DNA of 64,000 nucleotides, taken from contig JAWLBY010000004.1 in the NCBI GenBank assembly GCA_041687455.1, forward strand, positions 207,562 to 271,561. The letters run 5' to 3'. Shown in pieces: positions 1 to 10,195 of this stretch. This DNA comes from JAWLBY01 sp041687455. Its GTDB lineage: Bacteria; Pseudomonadota; Gammaproteobacteria; Xanthomonadales; Xanthomonadaceae. The notes beneath the pieces were generated by a model, which saw only the letters and a list, made by a program, of their open reading frames with translations, did no database searches and had not been told where the DNA came from. Every line of letters starts with the position of its first letter. Position 1 is the stretch's first letter. A program made the position numbers and the translations under genes.

Positions 1-350
1 CATGGCGTTGTGGGGGTACGCCTGGCGCGGGCCCGGGGGCATCGCGGCGCCAGCCGCAGCGGCTGGTCCATCGCGGATAGGCGGGGACCGGCCGGTTCCT
101 GCACCGTCGGCAGAGGCCGTTGGGTGCGCTCGGGTGGGACGAAGCTAAGTTCGGTCGTCCCAACCCGGAATGAATGCGTCCCGCGGAAGCGGCGCTGTGG
201 AAGTTGGCGCGAAGATACCCGGCCGGAATCGAGTTGTCGACCCAGTCGTCTCGCAAGTCTTTGAGACTTCAGTGTTTCTGCGGGATTGCGAGCTCATCGG
301 CAGCGCCGCGGCGGCCGCCCGCAGACGGCCGGACCGGGCTGAATGCGAGC
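1..350. other. Gene-free left edge
   Basis: No reading frame here has convincing protein character. The stretch lies beyond the tex stop codon. A short inverted repeat (AAGTCT at 255-260, AGACTT at 264-269) is present, but no T-run follows it in either direction, so it is not called as a terminator. No tRNA-like cloverleaf was seen. Confidence 0.5.
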
Positions 351-2705
<2,355 letters not shown>

Positions 2706-2953
2706 CGACTCTCGGTGCAGGGGGCGGGCCGGCGATTGTGGCAACCGAAGCTCGGTCCGTCACCGCTTGACACGCCGGGCCCGCGCCGACCGGCCGTGGC
2801 TTTCGTCACATTCACCGACACCGCGCGATTGGCGATACTGCCGGACCCCCACTTCGGACCCGCTCCGATGCACATCCGCGCCAGCGCGTTCGTTGCGACC
2901 GGGTTCGATGGCCTGCCGTCCAGGCGCCGAGCGGCGAACACGGGGGCGCCGCG

Positions 2954-3661
2954 ATGAAACTGATCGGCCTGATCGGCGGCATGAGCTGGGAGTCCTCGGC
3001 CGAGTACTACCGGATCGTCAATGCGGCGGTCCGCGACCGGCTCGGCGGCCAGCATTCGGCCCGCGTGCTGCTCTACAGCGTCGACTTCGCCGAAGTCGAA
3101 CAGATGCAGCACGACAGTCGCTGGTCGGATGCGGCGGCGCTGATCGCCGATGCCGCGGCCCGGCTCGAGCGCGGCGGCGCCGAGCTGCTGCTGCTGTGCA
3201 CCAACACGATGCACTGCGTGCTGCCCGACATCGAAGCCGGCTTCGGCGTGCCGCTGCTGCACATTGCCGACGCCGCCGGGCGGGCGATCACGGCTGCCGG
3301 CCTGCGCCGGATCGGCCTGCTCGGCACCCGCTTCACGATGGAAGGCGCGTTCTATCGCGAACGCCTGCAACAGCGTTTCGGCCTCGACGTCGTGATCCCG
3401 GACGAAGCGGAGCGGGCGTCGATCCATCGCATCATCTACGACGAGCTGTGCCGCGGGCAGATCCGCGAGCCATCGCGCGACGCGTACCGGCAGGTCATGC
3501 GGCGGATGGTGGAGCAGGAGGGAGTCGAGGGATTCGTGCTCGGCTGCACCGAGATTCCGCTGCTGATCGGTTCCGACGACGTGCCGTGGCCGCTGTTCGA
3601 CACCACCCGGCTGCACGCCGAATGGGCGGTCGAGGAGGCGCTGGCCACGCCCGCCGGCTGA
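2954..3661 (+). CDS. Aspartate/glutamate racemase family protein
   Basis: A 235-residue PLP-independent racemase of the Asp/Glu racemase superfamily. The N-terminus MKLIGLIGGMSWESSAEYY is the typical aspartate racemase/YgeA start. Both catalytic cysteines are visible: Cys82 in LLLLCTNTMH and Cys198 in GFVLGCTEIPLLI, with the expected spacing, so the enzyme should be active. The family interconverts L- and D-amino acids (Asp, Glu, or broad-specificity Hse/Lys in YgeA-like enzymes); the substrate here cannot be decided. The gene stands alone between tex and a two-component system, with 83 bp before the next start codon. Confidence 0.9.
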   Translation: MKLIGLIGGMSWESSAEYYRIVNAAVRDRLGGQHSARVLLYSVDFAEVEQMQHDSRWSDAAALIADAAARLERGGAELLLLCTNTMHCVLPDIEAGFGVPLLHIADAAGRAITAAGLRRIGLLGTRFTMEGAFYRERLQQRFGLDVVIPDEAERASIHRIIYDELCRGQIREPSRDAYRQVMRRMVEQEGVEGFVLGCTEIPLLIGSDDVPWPLFDTTRLHAEWAVEEALATPAG

Positions 3662-3744
3662 TCGGCGGGCGCCGATCTTCACGCCCTGCTCACCGGTCGT
3701 CGGCGTATCTTCACATTCGTGATTCACGCGAAGCGGGTGCAGCG

Positions 3745-4470
3745 ATGAAGATGCGCGACGAACCGGCCGGGCTGATCCTGCTGGTGGAGGACAACCGCAA
3801 CATCTCGGAGATGGTCGGCGAGTACCTGGAGCGCCGCGGCTTCGGCGTCGACTACGCCGGCGACGGCATCGACGGGCTGCGGCTGGCCAGCGAGAACAGC
3901 TACGACGTCATCATCCTCGACCTGATGTTGCCGCGGCTGGACGGATTCGAAGTCTGCCGGCGGCTGCGCAACGAGGCGAAGAAGTCGACCCCGGTGCTGA
4001 TGTTGACCGCGCGCGACACGCTCGACGACAAGGTCCGCGGGCTCGAAGCCGGTGGCGACGATTATCTGGTCAAGCCGTTCGCGATCCAGGAGCTCGAGGC
4101 ACGGATCCGCGCGCTGATCCGGCGCGATCGGCGGCAGGTCAGCGCCGAAGTGCTGCGGGTCGGCGACCTCGAGCTCGACACCGCGACGCTGCGCGTGACC
4201 CGCGCCGGCCGCGAGCTGCAGTTGTCGCCGATCAGTCTCCGGCTGCTGACGATCCTGATGCGCGAGTCGCCGCGGGTGGTCAGTCGGCGCGACATCGAAC
4301 GCGAGATCTGGAGCGACTCGCTGCCCGACTCCGACACGCTGCGCAGCCACCTGTACAACCTGCGCAAGATCATCGACAAGCCGTTCGAGCAGCCGCTGCT
4401 GCACACGATCCACAGCGCCGGCTACCGGCTGGCCGCGGTCGACCAGCTCGACCTGCCGCGCTCGGCGTGA
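3745..4470 (+). CDS. OmpR/PhoB-family response regulator
   Basis: A 241-residue cytoplasmic transcription regulator. The receiver domain (about 10-125) has the acidic pair in LVEDN, phospho-acceptor Asp59 in IILDLMLPRLDGFE, and the conserved Lys in LVKPFA. The C-terminal winged-helix domain (about 145-235) ends with the OmpR-type LRSHLYNLRKIID and HTIHSAGYRL motifs. The start MKMRDEPAGLILLVEDN is chosen because it sits just before the receiver fold. The gene overlaps the following sensor kinase by four bases (GTGA), so the pair is translationally coupled and they are very probably cognate partners. The signal and regulon are unknown. Confidence 0.95.
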   Translation: MKMRDEPAGLILLVEDNRNISEMVGEYLERRGFGVDYAGDGIDGLRLASENSYDVIILDLMLPRLDGFEVCRRLRNEAKKSTPVLMLTARDTLDDKVRGLEAGGDDYLVKPFAIQELEARIRALIRRDRRQVSAEVLRVGDLELDTATLRVTRAGRELQLSPISLRLLTILMRESPRVVSRRDIEREIWSDSLPDSDTLRSHLYNLRKIIDKPFEQPLLHTIHSAGYRLAAVDQLDLPRSA

Positions 4471-5813
4471 GCAGCGCCGGGCCGGGCGCGCCGGCGCCCG
4501 AACGCCGTGACGTGCCGCCGCAGGCGAGCGGACTGCGGCGCAAGATCTGGATCGCGTTCATGCTGCAGGTCGCGGCGATCAGCTTCGCGACCGTGCTCGG
4601 CGTCTACGGCGCGTCGGCCGTGCTGCAGGATGTCCTGATCCACCGCGCATTGACCGACGAGGCCGGGCACTACTGGCGCCGCCACGCGCGCGATCCGCGG
4701 GCGCCGTTGCCCGACACCTTCAACATGCAGGGGCACCTGCTGCGTCCGGGCCAGTCGACCGAGCGGCTGCCGCCGTACCTGCGCGAACTCGACGTCGGCT
4801 ATCACGCGTTGCCGCGGGCACACGGCGGTGCGCTGGTCTACGTCGACGAGCGTGCGCCGGGGCGCCTGTACCTGGAGTTCAAGCAGGAGCAGGTCGCCGC
4901 GCTGGCGTTCTATTTCGGCGCGGTGCCGCTGGTGTTCGTGCTGATCGTGATCTACGTGATCGCGTGGATCACCTACCGGCTGTCGCGACGGGCGATCTCG
5001 CCGGTCAGTTGGCTGGCCGAGGTCGTGCAACGCTGGGATGCCAAGCAGCCCGACGTGTCGCAGTTGCAGCCCAGCCGGTTGCCGCTGGACGTCGATGGCG
5101 AGGTGCTGGTGCTCGCCAACGCGCTGCACGCGTTCGCGTCGCGGATCGCCGCCCTCGTCGAGCGCGAGCGAACCTTCACCCGCGACGCCAGCCACGAGCT
5201 GCGGACGCCGCTGACGGTGATCCGGATGGCCTGCGACGTGATGGAAAGCGACGGTGGCCTGTCGCCGCACGCGGCGCGCTCGCTGGCGCGGATCAAGACC
5301 GCTGCGCGCGACATGGAAGCGCTGATCGAGTCGTTCCTGCTGCTGGCGCGCGAGGCCGAAACCGGGCTGCCGGAAGAGGATTTCCTGATCAACGACATCG
5401 TTCGCGAGGAGTTCGACCGCGCCGAGCCGTTGCTGGCCGGCAAGCCGGTCGAACTGCGGCTGCACGAAACCAGCCGCCTCGTGCTGCACGCACCGTCGCG
5501 AGCGCTCGCCGTCGTGCTGTCGAACCTGATCCGCAATGCCTGCCTGTACACCGAGCGCGGCACGGTGGAAGTCGAGATCGGCCGTGACCACGTCCGGATC
5601 GAAGACACCGGTCCCGGCATGAACGCCGACGAGCTGGCGCGTGCGTTCGATCCGTTCTACCGCGGCGGTCGCGGTCGCAGCGGCGGGCACGGCGTCGGGC
5701 TGGCGATCGTGCAACGCCTGTCCGAGCGCTTCGGCTGGCCGGTCACGCTGGACAGCGAGCCCGGTCGCGGCACCCGGGCGACGATCCGCTTCCCGGCCGC
5801 GCAGGTGCTCTGA
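4467..5813 (+). CDS. Membrane sensor histidine kinase
   Basis: A 448-residue inner-membrane kinase, partner of the preceding OmpR-type regulator. A first transmembrane helix lies at about 28-52, followed by a periplasmic sensor of about 95 residues (including LPDTFNMQGHLL) and a second helix at about 150-172. A HAMP-like linker leads to the HisKA box ASHELRTPLTVIR with phospho-acceptor His243. The HATPase domain shows N box NLIRNACLYTERG, G1 box DTGPGMNADE and G2 box GGHGVGLAIVQRL. The GTG start overlaps the regulator stop. The sensor domain has no obvious ligand-binding motif, so the stimulus cannot be named. Confidence 0.95.
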   Translation: MSSAGPGAPAPERRDVPPQASGLRRKIWIAFMLQVAAISFATVLGVYGASAVLQDVLIHRALTDEAGHYWRRHARDPRAPLPDTFNMQGHLLRPGQSTERLPPYLRELDVGYHALPRAHGGALVYVDERAPGRLYLEFKQEQVAALAFYFGAVPLVFVLIVIYVIAWITYRLSRRAISPVSWLAEVVQRWDAKQPDVSQLQPSRLPLDVDGEVLVLANALHAFASRIAALVERERTFTRDASHELRTPLTVIRMACDVMESDGGLSPHAARSLARIKTAARDMEALIESFLLLAREAETGLPEEDFLINDIVREEFDRAEPLLAGKPVELRLHETSRLVLHAPSRALAVVLSNLIRNACLYTERGTVEVEIGRDHVRIEDTGPGMNADELARAFDPFYRGGRGRSGGHGVGLAIVQRLSERFGWPVTLDSEPGRGTRATIRFPAAQVL

Positions 5814-5905
5814 AGCAGTTGCGTCCGGGGCGCTGCCGTGATCGTCGTTCGATCGCGCGCGTCGATCGGCGGCATACTGTCCCGCCCCGTTGCCGGAGCC
5901 GATCG

Positions 5906-6931
5906 ATGCGCCGTTCGCTTTCGCTGTTGCGTTGGCTGCCTGCCGCCTGTGCCGTCATGATCACTGCACCGGTGGCGAGCGAGGAGCGCTCGATGTCGAC
6001 CGATCACGGGTTCGCGCTGGCGATCCACGGCGGTGCCGGGACAATGTCGCGTGCCGAACTCGACGCCGGGCAGGAGGCCGCGATCCGTGCCGTGCTCGAC
6101 GCCGCCCTCGATGCCGGCGCGGCGATCCTGGCCGATGGCGGCAGCAGCCTCGACGCGGTCACCGCAGCGGTCGTCGTGCTGGAGGATTCGCCACACTTCA
6201 ACGCCGCGCATGGTGCCGTGTTCAACGCCGAGGGTGTCAACGAGCTCGACGCATCGATCATGGATGGCCGCGGGCAGCGCGCCGGTGCGGCGGCCGGATT
6301 GCATCGGGTCCGCAATCCGATCCGGCTGGCGCGTGCGGTGATGGAGCAGTCGCGCCACGTGATGCTGATCGGCGACGGCGCCGAGTCGTTCGGCCGCTCG
6401 GTCGGCATCGACTTCGTCGACCCGGACTATTTCCGGACCGAGCGGCGCTGGCAGCAGTTGCAGAAGGCGAAGGCCGCCGAGCACGCCGGCATCGAGCTGG
6501 CCGGCTCGGCCTACTTCGGCACGGTCGGTGCGGTCGCGCGTGACCGCGACGGGCGCCTGGCCGCGGCGACCTCGACCGGAGGCATGACCAACAAGCGCTG
6601 GGGCCGGGTCGGCGACTCGCCGATCATCGGCGCCGGCACCTGGGCCGATGCGCGCTGCGCGGTATCCGGCACCGGCTGGGGCGAGTACTTCATCCGCCAC
6701 GCCGTCGCGCACGACATCTGCGCGCGCGTCGCCTATCGCGGCGACCGGCTGGTCGACGCGGCCGAACAGGTGCTCCTGCGCGACATTCCGGCCGCCGGCG
6801 GCGATGGCGGGGTGATCGCGGTCGACGCCGACGGCAACATCGCGATGCCGTTCAACACCAGTGGCATGTACCGCGGCTGGATCGCTCGCGACGGCTCACG
6901 CGGGACGGCGATTTTTCGCGAGGAGCGGTGA
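5906..6931 (+). CDS. iaaA: Exported isoaspartyl peptidase / plant-type L-asparaginase
   Basis: A 341-residue Ntn-hydrolase of the type III (plant-type) asparaginase/isoaspartyl dipeptidase family. It opens with a signal-like segment (MRRSLSLLRWLPAACAVMI, cleavage probably near residue 25-30), suggesting periplasmic action. The alpha chain begins FALAIHGGAGTMSR. Autocleavage is expected before Thr206 in YFGTVGAVARD, which becomes the N-terminal nucleophile, and the beta chain has TSTGGMTNKRWGRVGDSPIIGAGTWAD split over substrate-binding loops. The family hydrolyses beta-aspartyl dipeptides and asparagine. The start at 5906 is the first that gives an uninterrupted signal peptide. It is convergent with rapZ. 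Confidence 0.92.
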   Translation: MRRSLSLLRWLPAACAVMITAPVASEERSMSTDHGFALAIHGGAGTMSRAELDAGQEAAIRAVLDAALDAGAAILADGGSSLDAVTAAVVVLEDSPHFNAAHGAVFNAEGVNELDASIMDGRGQRAGAAAGLHRVRNPIRLARAVMEQSRHVMLIGDGAESFGRSVGIDFVDPDYFRTERRWQQLQKAKAAEHAGIELAGSAYFGTVGAVARDRDGRLAAATSTGGMTNKRWGRVGDSPIIGAGTWADARCAVSGTGWGEYFIRHAVAHDICARVAYRGDRLVDAAEQVLLRDIPAAGGDGGVIAVDADGNIAMPFNTSGMYRGWIARDGSRGTAIFREER

Positions 6932-6982
6932 CGGCTCGTGCGCTGGATGCGATGCCGTTGCGGGCGGGAACCCTCACCCCAA

Positions 6983-7005
6983 CCCCTCTCCCGGAGGGAG
7001 AGGGG
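6983..7005. repeat. CCCCTCTCCC palindrome
   Basis: Perfect 10-bp arms (CCCCTCTCCC and GGGAGAGGGG) separated by GGA, just after a CCCTCACCCC stretch. It lies between the convergent ends of iaaA and rapZ. There is no T-run, so it does not look like an intrinsic terminator, although it could fold in RNA from either strand. Confidence 0.6.
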
Positions 7006-7034
7006 CTTGCAGCGCTTCGATCGATCGATTCGCT

Positions 7035-7140
7035 GATCCCGATTCCCGATTCCCGATTCCCGATTCCCGATTCCCGATTCCCGATTCCCGATTCCCGATT
7101 CCCGATTCCCGATTCCCGAATCCCGATTCCCGAATCCCGA
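7035..7140. repeat. Heptamer array (GATTCCC)n, 14 units
   Basis: Fourteen uninterrupted 7-bp units run from 7041 to 7138, preceded by one degenerate six-base unit. Twelve units read GATTCCC; the twelfth and fourteenth, closest to rapZ, read GAATCCC. The array ends four bases before the rapZ stop codon, so on the rapZ strand it directly follows the stop. It is the longest of three such arrays in the window. Confidence 0.97.
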
Positions 7141-7144
7141 GCGG

Positions 7145-8017
7145 CTACCCCTCCATCTCGCGGTGGAACGTGACGACCTGTTCGCGGCCGCCGGCTCGCA
7201 GGTGCTCGGCGAGCCGCTCGGTCAGATAGACCGAGCGATGCCGGCCGCCGGTGCAGCCGATCGCGATCGTCACGTAGCTGCGGTTGTCGGACTCGAAGCA
7301 CGGCAGCCAGCGATCGAGAAACCCGGCGGTCTGCGTGAAATATTCGGCGACCAGCGGCTGCGCATCGAGATGCTCGCGGACCGCCGCGTCGCGGCCCGAC
7401 AGCGGACGCAGCGTCGGATCCCAGTGCGGGTTCGGCAGGCAGCGGGCGTCGAACACGAAGTCGGCGTCCGGCGGCAGGCCGCGACGGAACGCGAACGATT
7501 CGATCAGGATCGACAGATCGGTGACCATGCCCATGCCGAGCTCGGTGACGATCAGCCGCCGCAATTGGTGGATGTTCATTTCGCTGGTGTCGATCACGCG
7601 GTCGGCGATCGCGACGAGTGGCTTCAGCAATCGACGTTCGAGCGCGACCGCGTCCGCCAGCGGCATGCCGGCGTGCGACAGCGGATGCCGGCGGCGCGTT
7701 TCCGAATAGCGCTTCATCAACACCTCGTCGCGGGTGTCGAGGAAGATCAACTGATGCTCGAAGCCCATTGCGCCGATTTCGGAAAGTGCCTGCGGCAGGT
7801 GGCCGAGGTCCTCGCTGCGGTTGCGGACGTCGATGCCGACCGCCAGCCGCGGTGGCGTGCTGCTGCCGTCGACGATCGAGTGCACGAACTGCGGCAGCAG
7901 GTCGGACGGCAGGTTGTCGACGCAATAGCAGTCGAGATCCTCGAGCGTGCGCAATGCCACCGACTTGCCCGAGCCGGACAGTCCGGAAACGATGTAGAGC
8001 GGCGGGCGTTGGGTCAT
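7145..8017 (-). CDS. rapZ: RNase adapter protein RapZ
   Basis: A 290-residue P-loop protein of the RapZ/YvcJ family. The Walker A motif GLSGSGKS is at residues 12-19, followed by the family hallmark DCYCVDNLP. The C-terminal domain contains SFAFRRGLP, DARCLPNPHW and IAIGCTGGRHRSVY, the conserved C-terminal regulatory segment. In enterobacteria RapZ guides RNase E to the GlmZ small RNA and so controls glucosamine-6-phosphate synthase; whether this organism has GlmZ cannot be told here. The gene is 159 bp downstream of hprK, in the conserved rpoN-hpf-ptsN-hprK-rapZ order. Its stop codon is followed almost at once by a heptamer array. Confidence 0.96.
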   Translation of the reverse strand: MTQRPPLYIVSGLSGSGKSVALRTLEDLDCYCVDNLPSDLLPQFVHSIVDGSSTPPRLAVGIDVRNRSEDLGHLPQALSEIGAMGFEHQLIFLDTRDEVLMKRYSETRRRHPLSHAGMPLADAVALERRLLKPLVAIADRVIDTSEMNIHQLRRLIVTELGMGMVTDLSILIESFAFRRGLPPDADFVFDARCLPNPHWDPTLRPLSGRDAAVREHLDAQPLVAEYFTQTAGFLDRWLPCFESDNRSYVTIAIGCTGGRHRSVYLTERLAEHLRAGGREQVVTFHREMEG

Positions 8018-8110
8018 GGTCGTTGCTGGCAGGGCGAAACAGTGCGCGGCTGAGGCCGCTACGATAAATGGATTGCGTCGATGGCCGAAATGTCGGCCCC
8101 GGCAGCATCG

Positions 8111-8173
8111 TCACGCATCACGCATCACGCACCCGAATCCCGAATCCCGAATCCCGAATCCCGAATCCCGAAT
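8111..8173. repeat. Double heptamer array between hprK and rapZ
   Basis: Three units of TCACGCA (8111-8131) are followed without a gap by six units of CCCGAAT (8132-8173). The array ends three bases before the hprK stop codon, so on the hprK strand it begins GGGATTC directly after the stop. The CCCGAAT units are the same heptamer family as the arrays at 7035 and 56634; the TCACGCA units are different. Confidence 0.95.
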
Positions 8174-8176
8174 CGA

Positions 8177-9136
8177 TCACGTCACGTCGCCGAGCTGCCG
8201 GCGCATCTGATGCGCCTGGCGGTCGATGAAGATCTGCGCCGCATCGAATCCCTTGGTCTTCAGGATGTGCAGCCGGACCGCCGCTTCGACCATGACCGCG
8301 AGATTGCGTCCGGGCGCGACCGGCAGCGTGATCTGCGGCACGTCGAGTTCGAGTACGCGGCGCATGCCGACGTCGCCGTACAGCCGGTCGATCGGCTTCG
8401 GTGCGCTCTGCGGATCCTGCGCTTCCAGATGCACGATCAGCCGCAGGTACTTGTTCCGCTTGACCGACGTGTCGCCGAACATTTCGCGGATGTTGAGGAT
8501 GCCGAGGCCGCGCACTTCGAGCAGGTCCTGCAGCAGTTCCGGGCAGGTGCCGTCGACCACGTCAGGAGCGATCTGGGTGAACTCGGGCGCGTCGTCGGCC
8601 ACCAGCCGGTGGCCGCGGGTCACCAGTTCGAGCGCCAGCTCGCTCTTGCCCGAGCCGCTCTCGCCGGTGATCAGCACGCCGATCGAGTAGACCTCCATGA
8701 ACACGCCATGCAGCGTCGTGCGCCGCGCCAGCGTGCGAGCGAGGTGGTACTGCAGATAGGTCAGCAGTTCGTGGCCGCGGCGCGGCGACACCCACAGCGC
8801 GGTGCCGGATTCGTTCGCAGCGTCGCGCAGATCGGCCGGGCATGGCTGGTCCTTGGTCAGGATCAGTGCCAACGGTTTCGCATTGGTGATCTTCGCCAGC
8901 GTTTCCCAGCGATGGCGCGATTCCAGCGCGTCGAGGTAGGCCAGTTCGTCGGTGCCGAGGATCTGCACCTTGTTCGGATAGATCGTGTTCAGGTAGCCGA
9001 CCATCGACGGCCGGCGCGACAGATGCTCGCCCGATTCGAGCACGCGCTGCTCGCCGCCCTGGCCGGCGACCCAGCGCAAGCCGAGCCGCTCGTGCATCTG
9101 GTCGAACAGTTCGCGGGCGGTGATCCGGGCGTCCAT
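8177..9136 (-). CDS. hprK: HPr kinase/phosphorylase
   Basis: A 319-residue cytoplasmic enzyme that phosphorylates and dephosphorylates a serine of HPr-like phosphocarriers. The N-terminal domain (about 1-130) is followed by the catalytic domain with His143 in HGVFMEVYSIGVLITGESGSGKS (Walker A 158-165; only the key part quoted) and the family signature VRGLGILNIREMFG. The length matches the family. It sits between ptsN and rapZ. Several proteobacteria with incomplete sugar-PTS systems keep hprK next to ptsN/rapZ, where it is thought to have a regulatory role. No HPr or enzyme I gene lies in this window. Confidence 0.95.
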   Translation of the reverse strand: MDARITARELFDQMHERLGLRWVAGQGGEQRVLESGEHLSRRPSMVGYLNTIYPNKVQILGTDELAYLDALESRHRWETLAKITNAKPLALILTKDQPCPADLRDAANESGTALWVSPRRGHELLTYLQYHLARTLARRTTLHGVFMEVYSIGVLITGESGSGKSELALELVTRGHRLVADDAPEFTQIAPDVVDGTCPELLQDLLEVRGLGILNIREMFGDTSVKRNKYLRLIVHLEAQDPQSAPKPIDRLYGDVGMRRVLELDVPQITLPVAPGRNLAVMVEAAVRLHILKTKGFDAAQIFIDRQAHQMRRQLGDVT

Positions 9137-9221
9137 GCAGGGCCGTGGGTCGGGAGTCGATGACGGAACGGGGCGCCCGGACGCCGGGAGCGCTAATCCG
9201 TGCGGCGCGCTCGCGAACGGA

Positions 9222-9692
9222 TCATGCCGCCGCGTGCGTCAGTTGCCAGTCGACCAGCAGCGCATACAGCGCGGCCGAGTCTTCGGCCTCGCGCAGTTGC
9301 TGGGCGAACCGCGTGTCGCTGAACATTTCGGCCAGTTGCGACAGCAACAGCAGATGCTGGTTGGTGAAGTGCTCGGGCACGCCGAGTGCGAACAGCAGGT
9401 CGACGCCTTCGCCATCCGGCGCGCCGAATTCGATCGGCTCGTTCAGGCGCACGAACGCGCCGACTGCGCTGCTGATCACGCCGGTCCGACCGTGCGGAAT
9501 CGCGACGCCGCGGCCGAGCGCGGTCGAACCGAGCTTCTCGCGCGCGCAGAGGCTGTCGAAGATGATCCGCTCCGCATCCGGTCCCTGGCCATCGGCGAGC
9601 ATGCCGGCCAGCGTCTCGAGCAGACGTTTCTTGCTGGTGATGCTGACCCCGGCGACGACGCGGGCCGGGGTCAGCAGTTCGATCAGATGCAT
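9222..9692 (-). CDS. ptsN: Nitrogen-PTS EIIA protein
   Basis: A 156-residue single-domain PTS EIIA of the fructose/nitrogen type. The phospho-acceptor is His67 in GRGVAIPHGRTGV, and the typical opening LLTPARVVAGVSITSKKRLL is present (quoted in part). EIIA-Ntr is a cytoplasmic regulator of potassium transport, nitrogen metabolism and cell-envelope functions, phosphorylated by enzyme I-Ntr and NPr. Its position 30 bp downstream of hpf and 86 bp before hprK is the standard rpoN-cluster arrangement. Confidence 0.96.
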   Translation of the reverse strand: MHLIELLTPARVVAGVSITSKKRLLETLAGMLADGQGPDAERIIFDSLCAREKLGSTALGRGVAIPHGRTGVISSAVGAFVRLNEPIEFGAPDGEGVDLLFALGVPEHFTNQHLLLLSQLAEMFSDTRFAQQLREAEDSAALYALLVDWQLTHAAA

Positions 9693-9722
9693 GAACGGGC
9701 TCCGCGGAACCGCTCGGTCCGG

Positions 9723-10052
9723 CTAGCTGAAACTGGCCGTCTTCGCCACCGATTCGCCGCGGTGATGGTCGGTGAGCTTTTCCTTGAACTTCAACACCTG
9801 GCGGTCGAGCTTGTCGGCCAGCAGATCGATGGCGGCGTACATATCCTCGGCAATCGAGTCGGCGTGCAGTGTGGTCCGGTTGGCAGCGTTGATGGTTGCC
9901 TCGGCGCGGTGCTGCAGCTTGTCGACCGACAGAATGACCTTGACGTCGAGCAGTGCATCGGAATGCCGCTCGATGCGTTCGAGCTTGGCGGCGACGTAGT
10001 CGCGCAGCGCCTGGGTCAGGTCGATCTGGTGTCCGCTGATTTCGATCCGCAT
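9723..10052 (-). CDS. hpf: Ribosome hibernation promoting factor (short form)
   Basis: A 109-residue protein of the HPF/RaiA family. It has the characteristic start MRIEISGHQIDLTQALRDYV and the basic ribosome-binding face KLERIERHSDALLDVKV. It lacks the C-terminal extension of long HPF, so it is the gammaproteobacterial short type that binds the 30S decoding site and promotes ribosome dimers in stationary phase. A strong Shine-Dalgarno AGGAGG stands seven bases before the ATG. It lies 143 bp downstream of rpoN, its usual neighbour. Confidence 0.95.
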   Translation of the reverse strand: MRIEISGHQIDLTQALRDYVAAKLERIERHSDALLDVKVILSVDKLQHRAEATINAANRTTLHADSIAEDMYAAIDLLADKLDRQVLKFKEKLTDHHRGESVAKTASFS

Positions 10053-10195
10053 GGTTGCCTCCTAACAGTGACGCTGCCGCGGGGTGCGCAAAGCCGGGGG
10101 CCGCGGCTGGCCGCCGGCCGGATCGATCGAGTGCGGGAGGTGTGCGGCGACTTACCCGAACGGGTCAGACGCGGTCGCCGGCTCCCCAGCTTGGC

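Noticed and set aside
255..269. Small hairpin downstream of tex as a terminator
   Set aside because: The stem is only six base pairs and no T-run follows on the tex strand.
7035..7140. Heptamer array as a CRISPR
   Set aside because: Units are 7 bp without spacers, so it is a simple tandem repeat.
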